A stretch of 33,783 nucleotides of DNA from JAWLGW01 sp964569055 (GTDB lineage: Bacteria; Planctomycetota; J058), in NCBI GenBank assembly GCA_964569055.1, contig CAZMSZ010000032.1, positions 1-33,783 on the forward strand. The letters run 5' to 3'. Position numbers and translations under genes: made by a program. The notes under the pieces were generated by a model. That model was not told the origin of the DNA. It did no database searches and saw nothing but the letters and a program-made list of their open reading frames with translations. The first letter of the stretch is position 1, and each line of letters starts with the position of its first letter. Shown here piece by piece: positions 15,852-23,350 of the stretch.

Positions 15852-18800
15852 ATGCGGCTCGACACCCCCACCCGTTCCCTCCTGCTGGTCGCGCTCGGCG
15901 TGAGCGCGGCGCTGACCACGCGGGGCCTCGCCCAGGAGGCCCCGCCCGTGGCCGAGGCCGCGGCGCCGGCCGGCGAGGCCGCCGCGGTCGCCTCGGCCCA
16001 GGCGGCGCCGGTCGCCTCGTCCGGGACGGCCGCGGTCACCACGGCCCAGGCCGCCCAGCCCGGACAGCCGAGCCTCGACGACCAGCGGCTGCAGCGGCTG
16101 CTCCAGCTCACGTTCGACCGCAGCCCGGCGGCCGTGCTCGAGGCGCTGACGGCGCGCGAGGAGGAGGAGCCCGAACAGGCGACGCCGCCCGCGGATCAGG
16201 CGGCGGCAGGCGAGGAGCCCGTGATCGTCCTCGAGGAGGTGGTCGAGGTCGCGGGCGGCATGAACGTGGCCCCCGCGCTGCCCCCGGGCCTGCCGCCCGA
16301 GATCGCGGCGCAGCTGCAGGCGCAGCTCGCCTCGCGCATGAGCGCCGTCACCTTCACGCAGTCGGGCCAGCCGGGGCAGCCGGCCGCGCCCGGCGACCCG
16401 TTCGCGGCCGAGCTGACCGAGTTCCAGCAGGACGTGACCCGCGGCGACTGGGAGGCCGTGAAGGCCTACCTGGCCGGACTGCCCGAGGCCCACGGCCCGC
16501 AGGTGTGGCGCCGCCTGATCGCGCTCCTGGGCGCGCCGCCCGGCAGCAACGCGCAGAGCACGCCCGACGGCAAGGTCCAGGTCATGCCCATGCAGGTCAT
16601 GCCGCTCGGGCAGCACCAGCAGGTCACGCCGAGCGACGTGCTGGCGCTGATCCAGGCCGCGCCGGCGCCGCTCACCGACGACGACCTCGTCCACCTCGGG
16701 CGGCTCGTGGCGGCGGTCGCGGGGCAGGGGCACGCGATCGACGAGCTGATCGCGGCCTGGGAGGCGGGGGCCGGCCCGCTGGGCGGCACCGAGGCCGCCC
16801 AGCGCCACCGCGTGGCGGCCGTGCTGCTCGAGGCCGGGCGCCCCAAGGAGGCGCGCGCCTTCGCGCCCGCCGACGAGGAGGCCCCGGGCGAGCCCAAGCT
16901 GCTCGACCTGCTGGTGCGGCTGCACCTCGCGCTCCACCAGGCCGACGGCAAGCTCGAGGAGCTGGAGGCGGCCTGGCGGGTCAACGCGCGCCTGCTCGGG
17001 CTGCCCAAGCTCGAGGCGGCCATGCGCCGCGCCGCGCTGGCGCGGGCGGTCGAGCTCGCGCCGCGCGTGCGCGACTCGCTCAACGGCGCCTGGCTGGAGG
17101 CGGCGTTCGCCGCCGACCCCGCGGTGGGGCGCGAGCTGCTCGGCGCGGTCGGCGCCACGATCGCGCGGACCCGCCAGATGCAGATGCGCGACCCGGCCTC
17201 GCGGCTGCGGAGCCTCGAGCTGCAGCAGGCCGCCGTGGCGGCGCTGTTCCAGTACGCGCCGGCCGAGGCCGAGGCGCTGGCGCCCGTGCTGGCGCTGCTG
17301 GTGCGCAACTGGACCACCGAGGCCGAGCTGACCCTCCAGCTCGACCAGTCGGTGCAGGGCGGCCGGCCGATCCCGCAGTACGACTCCTACGGCAACCTGT
17401 ACTTCGTGCCCATGAACCAGTACTACCAGCAGCGCAACAACAACATGCCGCTGCCGATCGCGAGCGCGCAGGCGCTCGAGGTGGCACCGGGCGAGCGCTG
17501 GCGCGAGCTGGCGGGCACCAGCGTCCGCCCGCTGCTGTTGGCCCTGCTCGCGCGGCTCCACCTCAAGGTCGGCGACGAGGACGCGGCGCTCCCGCTGGTC
17601 TCCACCCTGGCGCGGCTGCCGGGCGAGCAGGAGCGGGCCCAGGGGATCGCCGAGGAGCTGGTCCGGGTCTGGACGCAGCAGCACGACCTCAACAACCAGC
17701 AGAACCGCACCAACCGCTACGTCTACTTCTGGGGCTTCGACCCGCGCGCCAACGGGATCCCGCTCACGCGCTCCAAGCAGGAGCGCAACCTCGCCGAGCT
17801 GGCGATCCTCCTGGGCAAGCTCTCGGACCTCCCGCTCGAGCCGCTCGACGAGGCGCTGGTGGTCGACGCGTTCGTGCGCACCCACGGTCGGGCCGAGGTC
17901 TACCGCCTCGAGGCGATCACCGAGGTGTTCGGACCCCCGCCCGCGCTCGAGGCGGCCACCCTGGCGCGCCTGGTCCAGATCATGCGGGCCAACCTGACCA
18001 CGCTGTGGCGCGACCCGAAGGTCCAGAAGGAGGAGAAGACCAAGCGCACCGACGTCGAGCTGCAGGCGGAGGTCCTGCGCGGTTACGAGGTGGCGCGCAC
18101 GCTCGTCCGCGACGGCCTGGCGGGGCATCCCGGCGACTGGCGCCTCCTGGCCGCGGACGCGGCGCTGACCTTCGACTACAACGACTACGCCCACCGCGAG
18201 CTGGGCGCGAGCGCCGAGTACACGACCACCCGCGACCGCTGCTACGACCGCTTCGCCGAGGCGGCCGCGGCCTACGCCGCCGCGGTGCCGGAGATGCTCG
18301 AGAAGGACGAGACCACCGAGGTGTTCGACATGTGGCTCTCGGCCAGCCTGGGCGCCGTCGACCTGCCGCGGGTCTCTCACGAGCACGTGCCCGACCCGCG
18401 CCAGCCCGCGCGGATCAAGGCCGCGCTGGCCGCGCTCCCGGGCGAGGCCGCCCCGCGCCACATGCGCCGCTTCGCGGCCGGCATGTTCACGCAGCTCAGC
18501 AGCGTCAACCCGGCGGCCAAGTTCGACTACCTGCGCGCCGCGTTCGAGGTGGCCGGCGAGCACGAGGACGCCCGCGAGGCGCGCAAGGTGTTCGAGTACT
18601 ACCAGGACCTCGTGACGGAGGTGAAGCTGCGGACCCGCCTCGACGGGAGCGACCGGGTCGGGCACGAGCGCCCGTTCGGCGTGTTCGTGGAGCTGCGCCA
18701 CACCGAGGCGATCGAGCGCGAGTCGGGCGGGTTCGCCAAGTACCTGCAGAACCAGAACTCGGTCAGCTACGCCTGGAACTACGGCCGCCCGCTCGAGGAC

Positions 18801-19832
18801 TACCGGGACAAGTTCGAGAAGGCCGCCCGCGCGGCGCTCGAGGAGCGGTTCGAGGTGCTCTCGATCACGTTCGCCGACCCCAAGGTCACCTCGCGCGGCG
18901 ACCCCGAGCCCGGCTGGCGCGTGACCCCCTACGCCTACGTGCTCCTGAAGGCGCGCGGCCCCGAGGTCGACAAGCTCCCGTCGCTGGCGCTCGACCTCGA
19001 CTTCCTCGACACCTCGGGCTACGCCGTGCTCCCGGTCGCCTCGGCCCCGCTGCCGCTCGACGCCCGCCCCGCGGTGGGCGACCCGCGCCCGCTGGCCGAC
19101 GCCGAGGTCGCCCTGACCCTCGACGAGCGGCGCGCCGGCGAGGGCGTGCTGGTGCTCGAGATCCAGGCCAAGGCCCACGGCCTGCTCCCCCCGCTGGGCG
19201 AGCTGCTCGACCTCACCACGGTCGACCCGTCCTTCACCCTGGGCGAGGTCGAGGACCCGGGCGTGGCCGCCTCGCGGCTCGACCTCGAGAGCAAGGACCT
19301 GGCGGTGTTCTCGGAGCGCCGCTGGCTGGTGCAGCTCAGCGGGCGCGAGGGCCTGAAGGAGCTGCCCAAGACGTTCCGCTTCCCCGACCTGAAGGTGAAG
19401 GAGGCGACCGTCCTCTACCAGCGCTACGACGACGCCGACCTCGCCGCCACCGAGCAGACGGTCCCCCTCGAGCGCCGCTACGGCGAGGAGGCCCCGCGCT
19501 GGCCGTACTACGCGGGCGGCGCGCTCCTGCTGGCGCTCCTCGCCGCGGCGGCCCGCGCCGCGCGCCGCGCCCCGGTCGAGGTCGCCGCCGGCCGCTACGC
19601 CGCCCCGCCGTCGGCGACCCCGTTCGCCGTGCTCGCGCTGCTGCAGCGCCTCGAGCAGGACGGGGTGTTCACCGACGAGGCGACCCGCGCCGAGCTGCGC
19701 CAGCAGGCCCGCGACCTCGAACGCGCCCACTTCTCGGGCGACGCCAGCGACGGAGCCGACGAGCCGGCGCTCGCCGAGCTGGCGCGCACGTGGGCCGAGC
19801 GCGGCAACGCCGGGATCAGTCCGCGCCCTTGA
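15852..19832 (+). CDS. Large secreted membrane-anchored protein at the end of the Bat-type operon
   Basis: 1326 residues from an ATG 6 nt after AGAGG. A signal peptide (hydrophobic 9-21, cleavage likely after LA near 27) is followed by a long Ala/Pro/Glu/Gln-rich linker (about 30-125). The bulk, to about 1215, is mainly alpha-helical with scattered solenoid-like stretches; a more beta-rich part (about 930-1200, e.g. LVQLSGREGL) precedes one membrane segment near 1217-1238 and a cytoplasmic tail of about 90 residues. The topology resembles BatD, which closes the Bat operon in other bacteria, but this protein is about twice as long and I find no clear BatD motif. Inference: envelope-spanning partner of the two VWA proteins. 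Its last 17 bases overlap the convergent rtcB. Confidence 0.75.
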   Translation: MRLDTPTRSLLLVALGVSAALTTRGLAQEAPPVAEAAAPAGEAAAVASAQAAPVASSGTAAVTTAQAAQPGQPSLDDQRLQRLLQLTFDRSPAAVLEALTAREEEEPEQATPPADQAAAGEEPVIVLEEVVEVAGGMNVAPALPPGLPPEIAAQLQAQLASRMSAVTFTQSGQPGQPAAPGDPFAAELTEFQQDVTRGDWEAVKAYLAGLPEAHGPQVWRRLIALLGAPPGSNAQSTPDGKVQVMPMQVMPLGQHQQVTPSDVLALIQAAPAPLTDDDLVHLGRLVAAVAGQGHAIDELIAAWEAGAGPLGGTEAAQRHRVAAVLLEAGRPKEARAFAPADEEAPGEPKLLDLLVRLHLALHQADGKLEELEAAWRVNARLLGLPKLEAAMRRAALARAVELAPRVRDSLNGAWLEAAFAADPAVGRELLGAVGATIARTRQMQMRDPASRLRSLELQQAAVAALFQYAPAEAEALAPVLALLVRNWTTEAELTLQLDQSVQGGRPIPQYDSYGNLYFVPMNQYYQQRNNNMPLPIASAQALEVAPGERWRELAGTSVRPLLLALLARLHLKVGDEDAALPLVSTLARLPGEQERAQGIAEELVRVWTQQHDLNNQQNRTNRYVYFWGFDPRANGIPLTRSKQERNLAELAILLGKLSDLPLEPLDEALVVDAFVRTHGRAEVYRLEAITEVFGPPPALEAATLARLVQIMRANLTTLWRDPKVQKEEKTKRTDVELQAEVLRGYEVARTLVRDGLAGHPGDWRLLAADAALTFDYNDYAHRELGASAEYTTTRDRCYDRFAEAAAAYAAAVPEMLEKDETTEVFDMWLSASLGAVDLPRVSHEHVPDPRQPARIKAALAALPGEAAPRHMRRFAAGMFTQLSSVNPAAKFDYLRAAFEVAGEHEDAREARKVFEYYQDLVTEVKLRTRLDGSDRVGHERPFGVFVELRHTEAIERESGGFAKYLQNQNSVSYAWNYGRPLEDYRDKFEKAARAALEERFEVLSITFADPKVTSRGDPEPGWRVTPYAYVLLKARGPEVDKLPSLALDLDFLDTSGYAVLPVASAPLPLDARPAVGDPRPLADAEVALTLDERRAGEGVLVLEIQAKAHGLLPPLGELLDLTTVDPSFTLGEVEDPGVAASRLDLESKDLAVFSERRWLVQLSGREGLKELPKTFRFPDLKVKEATVLYQRYDDADLAATEQTVPLERRYGEEAPRWPYYAGGALLLALLAAAARAARRAPVEVAAGRYAAPPSATPFAVLALLQRLEQDGVFTDEATRAELRQQARDLERAHFSGDASDGADEPALAELARTWAERGNAGISPRP

Positions 19833-21222
19833 TGTTCGCCACCGGGTACAGCCGCCGGGCGACCTCGGCCACGCCCTCCTCCTCGAGCACGCGCAGCACG
19901 GCGTCGAGGTCCTTGTAGACGTGGCCGCACTCGTCCAGCGGCGTGCGCTCGGTGTTGCCCACGATCCCGGTGATCTCGACGCCGCCCAGGGTGCGGGTGA
20001 TCGTGCGCATCTCGGCGTCGATCTCGTCGTGGATCGCCTCGAGCTCGCGCTTGGCCTGCTTGCGGCCGAGGACGCGGCCCGAGCCGTGGTTGACCGAGCA
20101 GCCCGAGCGGTAGGCGCCCTCGCGGGGGAACAGGATCGCGGCCCCGGCCAGCATGGAGCCGGGGATCAGGCAGGGGTGCCCGCTCGCCTCCCAGCGCGTG
20201 CCGACGAGGTCGGGGTGCCCAGCGGGGAAGGCGCGGGTCGCCCCCTTGCGGTGCACGAACCCGCGGCGCTCGCTCCCGTCGGGGAGGACCAGCGTCTCCT
20301 GCTGCACGAGGTTGTGGCTGATCTCGTAGTACGGGCGCGCCTCGCGCCCGAACACGGCGCGCAGCGCGTCCTGGATCCCCTCCACGATCGTCCAGCGGTT
20401 GGCGACCGCGTAGTTGGCGGCGCTGTTGTGGTGCGCCCAGTAGGCGCGCCCGAGCGGCTCGTCCGCGCGCAGCCACGACTCCTCGCGCCGCGCCTTGGAG
20501 AGGCCGCGCAGGGCCGCGCCCTCGAAGAAGAAGTGGTTGGCGGTCTGCCAGCCGTAGCCGCGCGAGCCGCAGTGGATCATGACCCACACCGAGCCGTCGT
20601 CCCGATCGACCTGCAGCTCGACGAAGTGGTTGCCGCCGCCGACCGAGCCGAGCTGCGGGCCGGCCTTGCCGTGGGCGCGCGGGATCGCGCGCAGGTCGAC
20701 GTCGTCGGGGAGGGGAATGAACTGGCGCTCACACAGGTCGGCGGCGACGCCGACCGCCTTGGCCCCGTAGCGCAGCACCTCGTCCACGTGGGCGGGCGAG
20801 GCCGCGCGGCCGAGCTCGGGGCGCCCGGCGCCCACGCCCGTCGCGATCCGCCGCTCGACCTCGGTCACCCAGCGCCGGCGGCGGTCCCAGTCCGCGACGT
20901 CGCCGGCGTGGAGGCCCTCGACCTCGAGGTAGATCACCCCGCAGCTGATGTCGTACCCGCTCCCGGCCTGGAGGATCACGTCCTCGGTCACCAGCACGCC
21001 GCCCACGGGCAGGTGGTAGCCGACGTGGGTGTCGGGCATGAGGTACATGCCGATCGCGCCGGGCGTGCTGGCGGAGGCCGCGGCCTGCGCCCACAGCGCC
21101 TCGTCGGTCTGCGCGAACAGCTCGGGCGAGAGGAAGGCGTGCACGGGGGTGCGCATGGCGGCCACCGGCGGGAGCACGTAGTGGTTGGGGCCGTCCTGGA
21201 CCACCTGCTCGATGAAGCTCAC
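19816..21222 (-). CDS. rtcB: RNA-splicing ligase RtcB
   Basis: 468 residues from a GTG 4 nt after GGAGG. RtcB joins RNA 2',3'-cyclic phosphate or 3'-phosphate ends to 5'-OH ends with GTP and Mn2+. All landmark motifs are in order: GYDISCG (metal Asp and Cys), GSVGGGNHFVE, MIHCGSRGYG, EISHN, FVHRKGATRAFP, IPGSM, then NHGSGR with His379, the residue that carries GMP, and the closing VANIKG. Length is close to the family norm of about 480. The helper genes often linked to it (archease, rtcA, rtcR) are not visible. It is divergent from the RecQ-family gene, and its end overlaps the large Bat-operon protein by 17 bases. Confidence 0.95.
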   Translation of the reverse strand: MSFIEQVVQDGPNHYVLPPVAAMRTPVHAFLSPELFAQTDEALWAQAAASASTPGAIGMYLMPDTHVGYHLPVGGVLVTEDVILQAGSGYDISCGVIYLEVEGLHAGDVADWDRRRRWVTEVERRIATGVGAGRPELGRAASPAHVDEVLRYGAKAVGVAADLCERQFIPLPDDVDLRAIPRAHGKAGPQLGSVGGGNHFVELQVDRDDGSVWVMIHCGSRGYGWQTANHFFFEGAALRGLSKARREESWLRADEPLGRAYWAHHNSAANYAVANRWTIVEGIQDALRAVFGREARPYYEISHNLVQQETLVLPDGSERRGFVHRKGATRAFPAGHPDLVGTRWEASGHPCLIPGSMLAGAAILFPREGAYRSGCSVNHGSGRVLGRKQAKRELEAIHDEIDAEMRTITRTLGGVEITGIVGNTERTPLDECGHVYKDLDAVLRVLEEEGVAEVARRLYPVANIKGAD

Positions 21223-21309
21223 GTCGCCTCCGCGCGCTGCGCGCGCCGCTCACTGTGTCACGATCGGCGCCCGCCGGCGAGCTGCGCCCCACATGTCGGA
21301 CCGATCGGG

Positions 21310-21315
21310 TAATGT
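21310..21315 (+). promoter_or_regulatory. Candidate -10 element (TAATGT) for the RecQ-family gene
   Basis: TAATGT 24 bases before the ATG at 21340, with the strong GAGAGGAGG site between. It lies in the 117-base divergent region shared with rtcB. No -35 recognised. Confidence 0.4.
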
Positions 21316-21339
21316 TCGGACCCCTCGAGAGGAGGCCCC

Positions 21340-23295
21340 ATGCCCAGCGCCGCGCGTCCCACCCCGGCAGTCGAAGCCACCCTGCGCGACGCGTTCGGCC
21401 TCGAGGCCTTCCGCCCCGGCCAGCGCGAGGTGATCGACGCGCTCCTCGCGGGGCGCTCCGCGCTGGCCGTGCTCCCGACGGGCGGGGGCAAGAGCCTCTG
21501 TTATCAGCTCCCCGCGCTGCTGCTCGAGGGGCTGACGCTGGTCGTCTCGCCGCTGATCGCGCTCATGAAGGACCAGGTCGACGCGCTGCGCGCCCGCGGG
21601 CTCGAGGCGGCGCGCCTCGACTCCAGCGTGCCCGGGCCCGAGGCACGCGACCTCTACCGTCGCCTCGGCCAGGGGCGGCTCCGCCTGCTGTACGTCGCCC
21701 CCGAGCGGCTGGCCAACGAGGGGTTCTTGGCGCGCCTGCGCGGGCAGCGGATCGCGCTGCTCGCGATCGACGAGGCCCACTGCATTTCGGAGTGGGGGCA
21801 CAACTTCCGCCCCGACTACCTCAAGCTGGCCGAGTTCGCCCGGGCCCAGCGGGTGGAGCGGGTGCTCGCGCTCACCGCGACCGCCACCCCGGCCGTCGCG
21901 CGCGACGTGTGCGCGGCGTTCGGGGTCGCGCCGGGCGATCACGTCCAGACCACCTTCCGCCGCCCCAACCTGGCGCTGCACGTCACGCCCTGCCCGGCCG
22001 GCCAGCGGACCGCGCTCCTCGCCGAGCGCCTCCTCGCGCAGGGGGGCGGCGCGGCCGTGGTCTACGTGACGCTGCAGCATACGGCCGAGCAGGTGGCCGA
22101 GGCGCTCGCAGGGAGCGGGCTGAGCGCGCGCGCGTATCACGCGGGGCTCCCGAGCGAGGAGCGGAGCGCGGTGCAGGACGCGTTCATGGCGGGGGCCTGC
22201 CAGGTGGTGGTCGCGACGATCGCGTTCGGGATGGGGATCGACAAGGCGGACATTCGCGCCGTCTACCACTACAACCTGCCCAAGACGCTCGAGAACTACG
22301 TGCAGGAGATCGGCCGCGCCGGGCGCGACGGGGCCCCCGCGCGCTGCGAGCTGCTGGCCTGCGCCGACGACACCGTGACGCTCGGCAACTTCACCTACGG
22401 CGACACGCCCGACCGCGCGGCGGTGGCGGCGCTGGTGCGCGACCTGCTCGGCCGCGGCGAGCGGTTCAGCATCTCGCGCTGGCACCTGGCCCGCGAGCAC
22501 GACCTGCGCGACCTGGTGCTCGACACGCTCCTGACCTACCTCGAGCTCGAGGGCGTGCTGCGCCCGACGGGGCCGTTCTACACCGGCTATCAGTTCGAGC
22601 TGCTCCGCCCCGAGCGCGAGGTGCTGGCGCGGTTCGACCCGGGGCGGCAGGCCTTCTTGCAGCGCGTGTTCGGCGCCGCCAAGAAGGGGCGGCGCTGGAG
22701 CACGATCGAGCCGGAGGAGGTGGCCACGCGCCTGCGCGAGCCGCGCGAGCGGATCGTGGCGGCCCTGCAGTACCTCGAGGAGCAGGGCGAGCTCGCCATG
22801 AAGCCGAGCGGGCTGCGCCACGGCTACGCCCGCGGCGAGCGCGCCGTGGACGAGGAGGCCCTGATCGCGACCCTGGCGGCGCGGTTCGAGGAGCGCGAGG
22901 CGCGCGACGCGGAGCGGCTGACGGGCCTGGTCGCGCTGTGCGAGCAGCCGGGCTGCCTGGTGCGGCGGCTGCTGGCCTACTTCGGCGAGCCCATGAGCGA
23001 GGACTGCGGCTCGTGCTCGCGCTGCGCCGGCGAGCCGCCGCGCCCGCTCCCCGCCACGCCGCGCCCCCCGCTGGAGGAGGCGGAGGCGGCCCTGGTCCGG
23101 ACGCTGGTCGAGGAGGGCAACCCGGCGCTGTCCACGCCCCGCCAGCTCGCGCGCTTCTTGTGCGCGCTCCCCAGCCCGGCCGCGACGCAGGCGCGCCTGC
23201 GCGGCCACCCCCGCTTCGGCTGGCTGGCGCCGGTCCCGTTCCCCGAGGTGTTGGCGCTCGTCACGCGCGTCCTGGGAGGGAGCGCGGCCGCCTGA
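21340..23295 (+). CDS. RecQ-family ATP-dependent DNA helicase
   Basis: 651 residues from an ATG 4 nt after GAGAGGAGG. The helicase core holds the RecQ motif 0 (FGLEAFRPGQREVI), Walker A PTGGGKS with Lys51, motif II DEAH from Asp144 with CISEWGHNFRPDY after it, TATATP, and the C-terminal lobe through YVQEIGRAGRDG (about residue 325). Then come about 200 residues of winged-helix-like segments, and only afterwards the zinc cysteines C539-x16-C556-x2-C559-x2-C562, with the same spacing as in E. coli RecQ but much further from the core. A final helical segment (about 575-651) could be an HRDC-like or unrelated domain. It unwinds DNA in recombination and repair; the exact subfamily is uncertain because of the domain order. 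Confidence 0.9.
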   Translation: MPSAARPTPAVEATLRDAFGLEAFRPGQREVIDALLAGRSALAVLPTGGGKSLCYQLPALLLEGLTLVVSPLIALMKDQVDALRARGLEAARLDSSVPGPEARDLYRRLGQGRLRLLYVAPERLANEGFLARLRGQRIALLAIDEAHCISEWGHNFRPDYLKLAEFARAQRVERVLALTATATPAVARDVCAAFGVAPGDHVQTTFRRPNLALHVTPCPAGQRTALLAERLLAQGGGAAVVYVTLQHTAEQVAEALAGSGLSARAYHAGLPSEERSAVQDAFMAGACQVVVATIAFGMGIDKADIRAVYHYNLPKTLENYVQEIGRAGRDGAPARCELLACADDTVTLGNFTYGDTPDRAAVAALVRDLLGRGERFSISRWHLAREHDLRDLVLDTLLTYLELEGVLRPTGPFYTGYQFELLRPEREVLARFDPGRQAFLQRVFGAAKKGRRWSTIEPEEVATRLREPRERIVAALQYLEEQGELAMKPSGLRHGYARGERAVDEEALIATLAARFEEREARDAERLTGLVALCEQPGCLVRRLLAYFGEPMSEDCGSCSRCAGEPPRPLPATPRPPLEEAEAALVRTLVEEGNPALSTPRQLARFLCALPSPAATQARLRGHPRFGWLAPVPFPEVLALVTRVLGGSAAA

Positions 23296-23338
23296 TCCCC
23301 CAGCGCTGCCCAGGCGCGCCGAGCGGATCGCGCCGGAT

Positions 23339-23344
23339 TATGCT
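23339..23344 (+). promoter_or_regulatory. -10 element (TATGCT) of a probable leaderless kinase gene
   Basis: TATGCT ends 7 bases before the GTG start at 23351, so transcription would start at or within a base or two of the start codon. No ribosome binding site lies between (CGCAGC only). No convincing -35. Confidence 0.45.
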
Positions 23345-23350
23345 CGCAGC

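Noticed and set aside
15378..19730. Open frame of 1450 codons on the minus strand opposite the large Bat-operon protein
   Set aside because: High GC removes stops from the antisense frame. Composition is Arg/Gln/His-rich without domains, and the plus-strand gene has a signal peptide, membrane segment and ribosome binding site.
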